From positions 62,001 through 126,000 of the forward strand of contig JANQSI010000018.1 in assembly GCA_028284125.1 (NCBI GenBank): a DNA stretch of 64,000 nt. Reading direction: 5' to 3'. The position numbers were made by a program, and so were the translations under genes. Below are positions 38,547-47,533 of this stretch, piece after piece; position 1 is the stretch's first letter, and every line of letters begins with the position of its first letter. The notes under the pieces are model-generated. The model ran no database searches. It had not been told where the DNA came from and was given only the letters and a program-made list of their open reading frames with translations. Source of the stretch: Cyclobacteriaceae bacterium. GTDB taxonomy: Bacteria; Bacteroidota; Bacteroidia; Cytophagales; Cyclobacteriaceae.

Positions 38547-40108
38547 GTTTTTTTCACTATCTCCTTAAGTTCTTTAACGGGATCTTTATGTGTTGTATCC
38601 AAGCCAATAATTTCAAGCTGAATGTTTCTATATTCCGCATTCTTTCCAAAATCAGAAATGATTTCTCGAATATCCGGGTGAATGAAGTAAGAGCGCGAAG
38701 CATCGATCAGAACCTTGCTGTCGTTTGGAATATGAGAAATGGTATCCATCATGCTGGCTTTACTCAGAAACGTCAAATTTTCTGCCAGCTCGATATACAT
38801 TTTGCTTGATCCATTTTCTTCAATATGGGTCAACGCGTATGGCTTTTTAAGATTCGCATATAAAATTTCAAAAACGCCAACAATCAAGCCTAGCACGATT
38901 CCAATCAATAAGTCAGTGAAAATTATTCCAACAATGGTGACAGCAAATGGAATGTATTCAGATCGACCTGACCTAAACATTTCTTTAAATAAAGCAGGCT
39001 TGGCCAATTTGAAACCAACCAAAATTAGAATTGCAGCCAGACTGGAAAGAGGAATCATATTCAAAACTCTTGGTATTAGAATCACTGAGGTTAATAATAG
39101 TATTCCATGAAAGATGGCTGATAGTTTTGTCTTAGCCCCTGATTGAGCATTGGCTGAAGAGCGAACAATTACCTGAGTAATTGGAAGTCCTCCGATGATT
39201 CCTGACAGTGAATTTCCAACACCTTGAGCGATTAGCTCTCTATTTGTAGGCGTGATTCTCTTTTGTGGATCTAGTTTATCTGTTGCTTCAACACTCAATA
39301 AAGTTTCCAGTGATCCTACGATGGCAATCGTTGCACCAACGATCAGAACACTTTTATTGAAAATCGCAGAAGGGTCAAAAATGGTAAACTGGCCAAAGAA
39401 TTCACTAGCTGAACCAGCAACAGGTAAGCTTACCAGGTGAGAAGAATCTAAATAGTAATTGGACCCCATAAACAATTGGTTGATGATGATTCCAATGGTT
39501 ACTACTACCAATGGACCTTGTACTACTTGGAATACTTTGTTCTTTTTCATGAATGGTTGTTCCCATAAAACAAGGATCAACATTGATGTGAAAAAGATGA
39601 TCACAGCGCCAGGACTAATGTAATCCAGCATATTGTATAACTCGGAGAAAGTGTTTTCTCCATCAGGTTGGATGAATTCAAGATCACCCTCCGGGTCTGC
39701 ATCATAGCCGAATGCATGTGGAATCTGCTTTAAAAAGATAATGATGCCTATCGCAGAGAGCATTCCTTTGATGACAGAGGAAGGAAAGTAGTAGCCTATG
39801 ATACCGGCTTTTGCTATTCCCAGGCCAATTTGAATAATTCCACTGATGAAGACTGCAGCAAGAAAAACGGGATAGGATTCAAGGTCTTGAATTGCTGCAA
39901 GGACGATCACAGCAAGTCCTGCAGCAGGACCACTTACTCCAACAGCTGAACCGCTGATGACACCTACTACAATGCCCCCGATTATTCCTGAGATAATTCC
40001 AGCAAAAAGAGGAGCCCCGGACGCTAAAGCAATGCCAAGACAAAGTGGAACTGCTACAAGAAAAACTACCAGACTTGAAGATAAGTCTGCTTTAATACTT
40101 TTAAACAT
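38543..40108 (-). CDS. SulP (SLC26)-family inorganic anion transporter
   Basis: This 521-residue transporter has the SulP core of 14 membrane segments, beginning MFKSIKADLSSSLVVFLVAVPLCLG, with GVSGPAAGLAVIV and the helix-10 region GNSLSGIIGGLPITQVIVRSS, and a short C-terminal STAS-like domain (VLIDASRSYFIHPDIREII). SulP proteins move sulfate, bicarbonate or other anions. Bicarbonate is attractive because an SLC4-type gene is two genes upstream on the same strand, but this is inference. The stop overlaps rluD by 4 nt. Confidence 0.93.
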   Translation of the reverse strand: MFKSIKADLSSSLVVFLVAVPLCLGIALASGAPLFAGIISGIIGGIVVGVISGSAVGVSGPAAGLAVIVLAAIQDLESYPVFLAAVFISGIIQIGLGIAKAGIIGYYFPSSVIKGMLSAIGIIIFLKQIPHAFGYDADPEGDLEFIQPDGENTFSELYNMLDYISPGAVIIFFTSMLILVLWEQPFMKKNKVFQVVQGPLVVVTIGIIINQLFMGSNYYLDSSHLVSLPVAGSASEFFGQFTIFDPSAIFNKSVLIVGATIAIVGSLETLLSVEATDKLDPQKRITPTNRELIAQGVGNSLSGIIGGLPITQVIVRSSANAQSGAKTKLSAIFHGILLLTSVILIPRVLNMIPLSSLAAILILVGFKLAKPALFKEMFRSGRSEYIPFAVTIVGIIFTDLLIGIVLGLIVGVFEILYANLKKPYALTHIEENGSSKMYIELAENLTFLSKASMMDTISHIPNDSKVLIDASRSYFIHPDIREIISDFGKNAEYRNIQLEIIGLDTTHKDPVKELKEIVKKT

Positions 40109-40178
40109 AACTGTTTTGTTGGTTGTCGGTTGTTAATTCAAAAAATTTGAATGGATAGGAAGCTAAGTTCTGGTAAGT

Positions 40179-40472
40179 CTATGCTACTTCCGGAGGCGGA
40201 CTACTCATTTCTATTGTAGGAGAAATCCAACGTGAGCTGAAATGCATTGATATTAAGTCCGTTTCCTTTAAGTTTTCAAACCTTGAAGATGTCTGAACTT
40301 GTTTGATTTTGTCAGATTCTTTTTCATCTAGCGATTCTTTTTTTTCACTATCTGAATCAAAATCAATTTCCACTTGAGCCAAATTCAATGCAGGAGGTAC
40401 AAAAATCACTTCACCTGCAAAATTAATCGCAAGCATTAATGAGAATACACGAACGAAAACCTTCAGCTTCAT
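40179..40472 (-). CDS. Small exported protein of unknown function between two anion transporters
   Basis: From the ATG at 40472 this is a 97-residue protein with a signal-like N-terminus (MKLKVFVRVFSLMLAINFAGEV) followed by a charged stretch (DSDSEKKESLDEKESDK) and a proline-rich end (MSSPPPEVA). An ATG at 40502 would add ten residues ahead of the signal. I do not recognise the family. It lies 70 bases upstream of the SulP gene and 98 bases downstream of the SLC4-type gene, all on the minus strand, so a link to anion transport is possible. Confidence 0.6.
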   Translation of the reverse strand: MKLKVFVRVFSLMLAINFAGEVIFVPPALNLAQVEIDFDSDSEKKESLDEKESDKIKQVQTSSRFENLKETDLISMHFSSRWISPTIEMSSPPPEVA

Positions 40473-40570
40473 GTATCGACCATAAACAGGAATAACGGTC
40501 ATATTGTTTCACCATTCGCCATTCTTTTTATGAATGGGATTTTTACTAGAAAGGATTTAGGAAAACAGTT

Positions 40571-42133
40571 CTAAATCACAATACCAAGTTCTTCTTCTTC
40601 CTCCTCATCTTCTTTGACAAGTGCCCATAAGTGTTCTGCTCTGAAGAACTTACCCATGAATAGCCTAATTGGCACTAGCATAGCAATGAACAATGGAAAT
40701 AATATTCCAGCAGGTGACGTTTTTAACACCCAGAGTACCACAAAGCATAAGAATTGTACGACCGTAAACTGGTGGACAACTTTGTTCGGTACCACATTTA
40801 GGTAGTGTGCATCCGGATAAAGTTTTGGATCTCTAAACCATAGGGTCATTCGTTCAAAGAACTGATTTCCAGATAAGGAGGCAACTCCCATGTAGAGGAA
40901 TAATCCAAACAACACCGGCATTGGAATAAGAGCAACAATGCCTAAGAAGAACAATGATGTCAAAATAAGTGCATGGACCAATAGTCCTGAAATTCTGTTC
41001 TCTCTGACGCTGGCAATTTCTTCTACTTTTCCTTGAGGAGTGTCGATCACCTTCATATCTGCCAATGCTCTAACGTGATTTAGCGAGTGAACGGTAGCAG
41101 CTACGATCCAAGGAAGTGCGAAAAGAGAACCGACCAAAATGATTAAGCCCACTACAGCTAGATCTAAATGATATCCTGGACCTTTTCTTAATTTATATTG
41201 AGCTGCATTTACCAACCTGGTGGTTATATTCTGGTCCAAGAATAATAGGATTGTTGCGAGGATCGCAGGTCCGGCCGAAGCAAAAATTGCCCAGACTGGA
41301 ATTCCAAAAATGTCCACCATCCAAGGCCTGCCAGTAGTAGTGCCAATGGTGTCAGGAACTGTAGGTCGAGAAATTGAAACATCTGGAAAACTTATCGCCA
41401 ATGCAGTCATTGCAATAATGGCAATGGATGGTCCAAAATCAGAAATGAGTTCCCGCATAGTTCTCCTCAAGTAGGGTGACTTAGTGGTGTTTTTTAGCCA
41501 CCGAGAGATCATAAAAGTTCCAGCTGCTAACAGTAAAGTCAAAAAACTTGTAGAGTTGGACAGACTAGCATCATCCACAACAAACGTTGACCTCACATCT
41601 TTAACAGCCTCAACGATAAATATGACTGAGATTAGTGCCGCAAATATCTCATCTGTAAAGCGAGTGAAATATCTCATGAGTGCACTTGCGTCTGTGAATG
41701 CACAAATCAACATGAAGATTCCAGACCATATTCCAACCCAGGCATACGTTGATAAAAACGAAATATCCAATCGTACACAAGCGTCGTATAGTAATCCTGT
41801 AAATATTGTTATTGGACCTGTACCTCCAAGTATAGTAAGAGGTTGACCAGAGAACAAAGCAAAGATTATCCCACCAATAGCAGTAACGATAATCATCTCT
41901 GTTATCCCGATTTCATTACCTGTCACAGCTCCTGTCAAAGCTCCAAAAGCAATTGCATTAGCAAGCGCTGCAAAGAACATGAAGAAGGTAGTACCGGCAA
42001 CTTTTGAGTTTAATCCGTCCTTGAAATCACTGACGTAGTGAGGAGCTCGTCGCCTTATATCCTGGATTATTCCACCAAACGGTTTACCGGTCCACTCTAA
42101 ACCCTCTTGCGACATGTGATTTAAGTTGCCCAT
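40571..42133 (-). CDS. SLC4 / Band 3-type bicarbonate transporter (HCO3_cotransp family)
   Basis: This 520-residue protein is the transmembrane domain of an SLC4 anion exchanger, without the N-terminal cytoplasmic domain of animal members. Residues 50-57 (FFMFFAAL), 96-107 (GQPLTILGGTGP), FTRFTDEIFAALISVIFI, the DFGP turn, NRISGLLVHALI and LFGLFLYMGVASLSGNQFF follow the order and spacing of human AE1 as I recall it. The C-terminus is acidic (EDEEEEEELG). It should exchange or co-transport bicarbonate across the inner membrane; ion coupling cannot be read. SLC4 and SulP share the same UraA-like fold and occur here side by side. Confidence 0.92.
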   Translation of the reverse strand: MGNLNHMSQEGLEWTGKPFGGIIQDIRRRAPHYVSDFKDGLNSKVAGTTFFMFFAALANAIAFGALTGAVTGNEIGITEMIIVTAIGGIIFALFSGQPLTILGGTGPITIFTGLLYDACVRLDISFLSTYAWVGIWSGIFMLICAFTDASALMRYFTRFTDEIFAALISVIFIVEAVKDVRSTFVVDDASLSNSTSFLTLLLAAGTFMISRWLKNTTKSPYLRRTMRELISDFGPSIAIIAMTALAISFPDVSISRPTVPDTIGTTTGRPWMVDIFGIPVWAIFASAGPAILATILLFLDQNITTRLVNAAQYKLRKGPGYHLDLAVVGLIILVGSLFALPWIVAATVHSLNHVRALADMKVIDTPQGKVEEIASVRENRISGLLVHALILTSLFFLGIVALIPMPVLFGLFLYMGVASLSGNQFFERMTLWFRDPKLYPDAHYLNVVPNKVVHQFTVVQFLCFVVLWVLKTSPAGILFPLFIAMLVPIRLFMGKFFRAEHLWALVKEDEEEEEELGIVI

Positions 42134-42200
42134 AATTTTTTTCTATTAGGTTTCGGATTTTGGATCAGCACAATTATAACCAAAAACCTATAAAGTCGAT

Positions 42201-43733
42201 TTAGGAAGGTTCCGAAAGGGTTTTGGACGACAAAAGTTCATCCAAGAAATCACGATTGTTAGCAAGTCGGGGAACCTTGTGTTGCCCACCGATCTTCCCC
42301 TTTGATTTCATCCAATCATAAAAGGTGCCAGGCTGGACGGAGTGAATTATCGGTGGAAGCAATGCGATATCTCGGTATCTTTTTGCATCATAATCCGAAT
42401 TGATTTCTCGAAGGTTTTCATCTAGCAACTGCGTGAATCTATCTAAATCATCAGGCTTTTTGGTGAATTCGATCACATATTCATGACCTCCTCTTGTTCC
42501 TGAATCTAGGTATTTCGGACCGGCCGTGAAGTTGTCTATCACTGCATTGGTTTTTTTGCAAGCTTCAGCAATTGCGTATTCGGCATTCTCTATGATGAGC
42601 TCTTCACCAAACGCATTGATGAAATGTTTTGTTCTGCCAGAAATGGTGATTCTATAAGGGTCTTTGCTAGTGAACCGAACGGTATCTCCAATCTTATATC
42701 TCCAAAGGCCAGCATTTGTTGTGATCACAACTGCATAGTTTTTACCGATTTCAACTTCGTCCAAAGAGAGAACTTTTGGATCGTCACTTTCGAAATCTTC
42801 GTATGGTATAAACTCATAAAAGATTCCATAGTCAAGCATTAATAGGAACTCCTTTTTATCCGTTTGATCTTGAATACCAAAAAAGCCTTCTGAAGCATTA
42901 TAGGTTTCCATGTATCTCATCTGATCTTCGGGGATGAGTTTTTTGAACAACTCTTCGTATGGTGTGAAGGATACAGCTCCGTGGAAAAAGACTTCCAGGT
43001 TTGGCCATACTTCCAAAATGTTTGATGCATTTTTTTTGACCAACATTTTTTCCAGCAAAATGATCATCCAGGTTGGCACACCAGAAATATTTGTTACGTT
43101 TTCCTCTGATGTGATTTCCACCATCCGATCAATTTTTTCTTCCCACTCATCCATCAAAGCAATATCGAGACTTGGCGTTCGCACCATTTGCGCCCACCAT
43201 GGCAAGTTCTTCAATAATACCGCCGACACATCTCCATAATAGGACTTGGAGTTTTCATCGAACTGATTTAACTGGTGACTTCCTCCTATAACCAACCCTT
43301 TTCCGGAAAACATCTTCGCTTCTGGATAATTATTGAAGTAAATCGAAAGGAGGTCTTTCCCCCCTTTATAATGACAATCGTCAAGCGCCTCCTGTGATAC
43401 TGGGATAAACTTACTCCGTGCATTAGTAGTCCCGGACGATTTGGCAAACCATTTGATCTCAGTTGGCCAAAGAACGTTCTGCTCACCTTTCATTACACGA
43501 TTGATACAAGGAAACAAGTCCTCGTAGGTGACTACCGGAACCTCTGATTTAAATTGTTGATAGTTGGATATGGCTGAAAAACCATGCGTTTTTCCATATT
43601 CCGTGCGTTCTCCATTCCTAAGTAGACCTTCCAGGAGTTCTTGCTGAACTTCATGTGGATATTTCATGAAGAGATCAATCTGGTGGATTCTCTTCTTCAT
43701 TACCCAGGACATTATGGAATTGAAAAGTGCCAT
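42201..43733 (-). CDS. GH3 auxin-responsive promoter family protein (acyl-adenylating enzyme)
   Basis: This 510-residue protein matches the GH3 family, adenylating enzymes of the firefly-luciferase fold. The nucleotide loop FAKSSGTTNARSKFIPVS is the phosphate-binding motif. Further signatures are MRYMETYNASEGFFGIQD, NAGLWRYKIGDTVRF and ISGRTKHFINAFGEEL. Plant members join amino acids to jasmonate or auxin; the role of bacterial members is not established and no substrate can be inferred. It lies 13 bases downstream of lptB on the same strand. Confidence 0.93.
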   Translation of the reverse strand: MALFNSIMSWVMKKRIHQIDLFMKYPHEVQQELLEGLLRNGERTEYGKTHGFSAISNYQQFKSEVPVVTYEDLFPCINRVMKGEQNVLWPTEIKWFAKSSGTTNARSKFIPVSQEALDDCHYKGGKDLLSIYFNNYPEAKMFSGKGLVIGGSHQLNQFDENSKSYYGDVSAVLLKNLPWWAQMVRTPSLDIALMDEWEEKIDRMVEITSEENVTNISGVPTWMIILLEKMLVKKNASNILEVWPNLEVFFHGAVSFTPYEELFKKLIPEDQMRYMETYNASEGFFGIQDQTDKKEFLLMLDYGIFYEFIPYEDFESDDPKVLSLDEVEIGKNYAVVITTNAGLWRYKIGDTVRFTSKDPYRITISGRTKHFINAFGEELIIENAEYAIAEACKKTNAVIDNFTAGPKYLDSGTRGGHEYVIEFTKKPDDLDRFTQLLDENLREINSDYDAKRYRDIALLPPIIHSVQPGTFYDWMKSKGKIGGQHKVPRLANNRDFLDELLSSKTLSEPS

Positions 43734-43746
43734 CTGAAGTAGAAAA

Positions 43747-44478
43747 TTAAATTTTTCTCTTCAATTCAAAATGCTTACCTAAATAAACTTTTCTTACTTG
43801 CTCGTCATTGGCAAGGTCTTCTGCAGATCCAGCTTTTAATAGTCTGCCTTCAAACATCAAATAGGCTCGATCGGTAATGGAAAGTGTTTCGTTGACATTG
43901 TGATCGGTAATTAGAATGCCAATGTTTTTGTTCTTTAATTGAGCTACAATGCTCTGGATTTCCTCTACAGCAATAGGATCAACTCCTGCAAATGGTTCAT
44001 CCAACAAAACAAATTTTGGATCTACAGCGAGTGCTCGTGCAATCTCTGTTCTTCTTCGTTCCCCACCTGATAAAACTTGACCTAAATTTTTTCTGACATG
44101 AGTTAAGCTAAATTCCTCAAGAAGCTCTTCAGCCTTTTCCTTTTGTTCCTTTTTGGAAAGCTTGGTCATCTCCAATACAGCGAGGATGTTATCCTCAACA
44201 GAGAGCTTTCTAAAAACAGATGCTTCTTGTGCCAGGTAACCGATACCATTCTGAGCTCTTTTGAACATAGGAAGCTCTGTAATGTCTTGGTCGTCAATGA
44301 AAATTTGACCTTCATTGGGTTTGATCAAACCTACGATCATGTAAAAAGAGGTTGTTTTTCCAGCTCCATTTGGCCCGAGTAATCCTACAATCTCACCCTG
44401 TTTTACAGTTACCGAGATGTCGTTTACAACTTTTCTCTTTTTATACTTTTTTACTAAGTGTTCAGCGCGTAATTCCAT
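43747..44478 (-). CDS. lptB: Lipopolysaccharide export ABC ATPase LptB
   Basis: This 243-residue ATPase powers LptFG extraction of LPS from the inner membrane. Walker [13 protein letters not shown]-loop [18 protein letters not shown] (typical of LptB), ABC signature [15 protein letters not shown], Walker [14 protein letters not shown] and switch His in [11 protein letters not shown] are all present. Length is normal. It is transcribed after recJ with 23 bases between them and before the GH3 gene. Confidence 0.96.
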   Translation of the reverse strand: MELRAEHLVKKYKKRKVVNDISVTVKQGEIVGLLGPNGAGKTTSFYMIVGLIKPNEGQIFIDDQDITELPMFKRAQNGIGYLAQEASVFRKLSVEDNILAVLEMTKLSKKEQKEKAEELLEEFSLTHVRKNLGQVLSGGERRRTEIARALAVDPKFVLLDEPFAGVDPIAVEEIQSIVAQLKNKNIGILITDHNVNETLSITDRAYLMFEGRLLKAGSAEDLANDEQVRKVYLGKHFELKRKI

Positions 44479-44501
44479 CCTGCTTTAAAACGGAGTGCAA
44501 G

Positions 44502-46199
44502 TTATGAATCAAATTTGATATCCTGGATGTTGAGGATTAGTGACTTTTGCTGTCGAAAGTTGTTTTCTTCCAAATGAAAAGCAATCTGAAAAGGTTTTCC
44601 AGGCTCAATTTTCTCAGCTTTTACCGCTAATCCAAAACCGATGTATTCATGCATCTTATCCTGTCCTACCTCATGTAAGAATCCTTTGATGTGTGCACCT
44701 TTCATAACCTGCGGTTTGGCCTTGACTGTGACATTTTTCGTGCCAAATATTGGAGAGAGGTTTTGTGGGCCGAATGGTTCCATCTGAGCAAGAATGTTAT
44801 TGGTTTTGAAGTTGATGTCTTTCAATTCAATTTCAGCATCAATTTTAACAGAGGGGATTAATTGCTCAGGTGAAATTCTTGCAGAAACAACTTCTTCAAA
44901 TTTTTCTTGAAACGCTTGAATATTCTTGACATTCAATGTTAACCCCGCTGCGTACTTATGTCCCCCGAATTGCTCAAGTAAATCTTCACATTCAGAAATC
45001 GCTTCATGAATGTCAAAGCCATCAACTGATCGAGCTGAACCAGTAGCCTTTCCATTTGATTTTGTGAGGATAATTGTAGGGCGATAATAATGTTCAATGC
45101 AGCGCGATGCTACAATCCCAATAACTCCTTTATGCCAGTCTTCCTTAAAGAGAACCGTGGATTTTTGGCTGGATGGCATTTTGGAAATCATTTCTAGCGC
45201 TTCTTCAGTAATGCTTTGGTCGAACTCTTTGCGTTCCTTATTTCGAGCATTGAGATTATCAGCGAATTCTTTTGTTTCCTCAGATTCTCCTATTAACAGA
45301 TTCACTGATTCTTTGGCATGCGCAAGTCGGCCCGCAGCATTTATTCTTGGACCAAGAGAGAAGACCACACCTGATATGTTCAGTGCTGCTTTTTGTCCAC
45401 TTACTTTGATTAGAGATTTTAATCCAGCGGATGGGCTTTGGTTGAGTTTCTTCAACCCGTAGAAAGCTAGCGTTCTGTTTTCACCGACTATAGGAACGAG
45501 ATCAGAAGCTATACTTACAGCAAGTAGATCCAGAAATTGGAATAGTTTTTCCTTATCAATCGTGTTTTGTTGACAAAAGGCTTCCAGCAATTTGAAACCC
45601 ACTCCACAGCCTGAAAGCTCTTTAAACGGATAATTACAATCGGATTGTTTGGGATCTAGAAGTGCGTAAGCTTCAGGAAGTTCATCGCCAGGCAAGTGAT
45701 GATCACAGATGATTAGATCAATGCCCAATTTTTTGGACTGTTCAGCTCGATCATTTGCGCGAATACCACAATCCAAGGCGATAATTAATTTGAATCCATT
45801 TTCTGCTGCCCAGTCTATACCGTTTTCTGAGATCCCATAGCCTTCGGTATATCGATCAGGGATGTAAAAATCAAGATTGGAAGTGAACTGTTTCAGAAAG
45901 AGATAAAGCAGGCTTACCGAAGTGGTTCCGTCCACGTCATAGTCTCCATAAAGCAAAATTTTTTCCTTGCTGAAAACAGCATCACATAATCGGTTCACCG
46001 CCTTATCCATATCTTTCATAAGAAATGGATCGTGCAATGTTTTTAAGCTTGGGCGAAAAAATTTTTTGGCTTGATCAAACGATTGAATACCTCTCTGGGC
46101 AAGTATTTTGGCTAGGGTTGGATTTATATTAATGGATTTGGAAAGGTCTTGAATTATTTGCTCATCCGGTTCATCTAAGTAAATCCACTTTTTTTCCAT
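44502..46199 (-). CDS. recJ: Single-stranded-DNA exonuclease RecJ
   Basis: This 565-residue 5'-3' exonuclease acts in RecF recombination and mismatch repair. The DHH domain shows DYDVDGTTS, ALDCGIRAND and the DHH motif CDHHLPGDELP. The DHHA1 domain shows GRLAHAKESVNLL and the C-terminal GGHKYAAGLTL motif, followed by an OB-type domain. Length is normal. It is the first gene of a recJ-lptB-GH3 run and diverges from the hypothetical gene at 46282. Confidence 0.96.
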   Translation of the reverse strand: MEKKWIYLDEPDEQIIQDLSKSININPTLAKILAQRGIQSFDQAKKFFRPSLKTLHDPFLMKDMDKAVNRLCDAVFSKEKILLYGDYDVDGTTSVSLLYLFLKQFTSNLDFYIPDRYTEGYGISENGIDWAAENGFKLIIALDCGIRANDRAEQSKKLGIDLIICDHHLPGDELPEAYALLDPKQSDCNYPFKELSGCGVGFKLLEAFCQQNTIDKEKLFQFLDLLAVSIASDLVPIVGENRTLAFYGLKKLNQSPSAGLKSLIKVSGQKAALNISGVVFSLGPRINAAGRLAHAKESVNLLIGESEETKEFADNLNARNKERKEFDQSITEEALEMISKMPSSQKSTVLFKEDWHKGVIGIVASRCIEHYYRPTIILTKSNGKATGSARSVDGFDIHEAISECEDLLEQFGGHKYAAGLTLNVKNIQAFQEKFEEVVSARISPEQLIPSVKIDAEIELKDINFKTNNILAQMEPFGPQNLSPIFGTKNVTVKAKPQVMKGAHIKGFLHEVGQDKMHEYIGFGLAVKAEKIEPGKPFQIAFHLEENNFRQQKSLILNIQDIKFDS

Positions 46200-46281
46200 A
46201 CATAAGCTTAAAAGTACGTTTCTTCATAGACTATTTAAAAGTTATGAGGCGTAATGTGTTATTTTGGCCTTTGATTTTGGG

Positions 46282-46920
46282 ATGAAACTGGCACTAAACG
46301 AAATATGGAATTTTCACAAACTCATTGAAGACAATGAGAAGGGGTGGTCGTATGAGTTTCATGCTGGAGATGTTGAAGTGACGGGAATTTCAAACAAAAC
46401 GTTGAAGGCTCTTCAAAATGATGACGAGTATGATACGGAATTACTTCCCTCACTTTTTACCTTTCGGGAAATTCTTTGGCAGCCAGATGTTTTCACTGAA
46501 GCTTCCATGAGTCTTCCATCATTACGTATTTTGAAAGCCTTTTGCGATGAAGCCTCCGAAGAGATGGGGCAAAAAGAACGAGAAGTGAACAAAATATACA
46601 TCCCATTAGTGAAAGGATTGGGAAATTGCTGTGGAAAGGCGACTGAACGTTTAGAAAAGAAAAAACCAGATACAAAAAAAGTCTTAGGTGACTTTAGGAC
46701 TTGTGCATTTCCCGTCATTAAGTTTTTCATTTATCACCCCAAAAATCGCCACGATTATTTCATAGATGCTGTCAACCGTCTAAACTATGCAGTGAAAATA
46801 ATGCTAACCCAATTTCACGGGAGATACACCGAACTTGCAGATCCCTACTGGTCCGTTTCTTTCGACAAGAAGCCTACCAAAAAAGAATCGGTAGAAGTTG
46901 AACAATCTGATCCAAAATAG
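46282..46920 (+). CDS. Conserved hypothetical protein
   Basis: This 212-residue protein starts at the ATG at 46282 (MKLALNEIWNFHKLIEDN); a TTG at 46264 is less likely. It is soluble and mixed alpha/beta with no recognisable motif. A helical middle (LRILKAFCDEASEEMGQKEREVN) and KKPDTKKVLGDF are followed by an aromatic-rich segment (FFIYHPKNRHDYFIDAVNR). It lies 18 bases upstream of the VTT-domain gene and is probably co-transcribed with it and hemH. Function unknown. Confidence 0.8.
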   Translation: MKLALNEIWNFHKLIEDNEKGWSYEFHAGDVEVTGISNKTLKALQNDDEYDTELLPSLFTFREILWQPDVFTEASMSLPSLRILKAFCDEASEEMGQKEREVNKIYIPLVKGLGNCCGKATERLEKKKPDTKKVLGDFRTCAFPVIKFFIYHPKNRHDYFIDAVNRLNYAVKIMLTQFHGRYTELADPYWSVSFDKKPTKKESVEVEQSDPK

Positions 46921-46938
46921 GGTTATCTCCATTTCTAA

Positions 46939-47532
46939 ATGTCCAAAGAAGAAACCAAAGTACTTCCTGATCGAAGAAGATTTTTGCTGAGAAATCTTGG
47001 CAGAGGATTCATGTGGTTGATAGTAATTGTTGGGGGTTACTTCTATGCCAGAAACAACCTCAATTTTACATTAGAGGCGGTTCTTGGCCCGGTATACGAG
47101 AAACCAACGGTTGTATATCTTATCTTTCTTGCATCGGAAGTGATATTTGGAATTATCCCGCCAGAGTTTTTTATGATTTGGTCGCTCCGAGCCGAGGTTT
47201 TGACTAACTACATTAATAATATCATTCCGCTTTCTTTTATCTCCTATTTCGCAGGAGTAATAGGATTTCTGATTGGGCAGTATTTAAATACAACTCAATT
47301 TTTTGTCGCCATGAAAAAAAGGGTGTTTGGAAAATTCGAAGAGCACTTGAATCATTATGGAGGATTTCTGGTGGTTGTTGCTGCTATTACTCCATTGCCG
47401 TTTTCAGGTATCGCGATGTTGGTGGGTTCAGTGAAATATTCGTTTAAGAAATATCTCTACTTTTCCCTATTCCGATTTGCGCGGTTTCTAGTGTATTCAA
47501 TCATTATTTGGGAAGCTAATATTCTAAATTAA
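46939..47532 (+). CDS. Small VTT/DedA-type inner-membrane protein
   Basis: This 197-residue protein has a basic N-terminus (DRRRFLLRNLGRG) and about five helices. The VTT/DedA pattern is partly visible: FGIIPPEFFMIWSLRAE in the first re-entrant region and AAITPLPFSGIAMLVGSVKYSFKKYLYF in the second, followed by RFARFLVYSIIIW. DedA-type proteins flip lipids or support membrane homeostasis. This copy is short and its function is inferred only. Its stop is one base before the hemH start. Confidence 0.83.
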   Translation: MSKEETKVLPDRRRFLLRNLGRGFMWLIVIVGGYFYARNNLNFTLEAVLGPVYEKPTVVYLIFLASEVIFGIIPPEFFMIWSLRAEVLTNYINNIIPLSFISYFAGVIGFLIGQYLNTTQFFVAMKKRVFGKFEEHLNHYGGFLVVVAAITPLPFSGIAMLVGSVKYSFKKYLYFSLFRFARFLVYSIIIWEANILN

Positions 47533-47533
47533 C

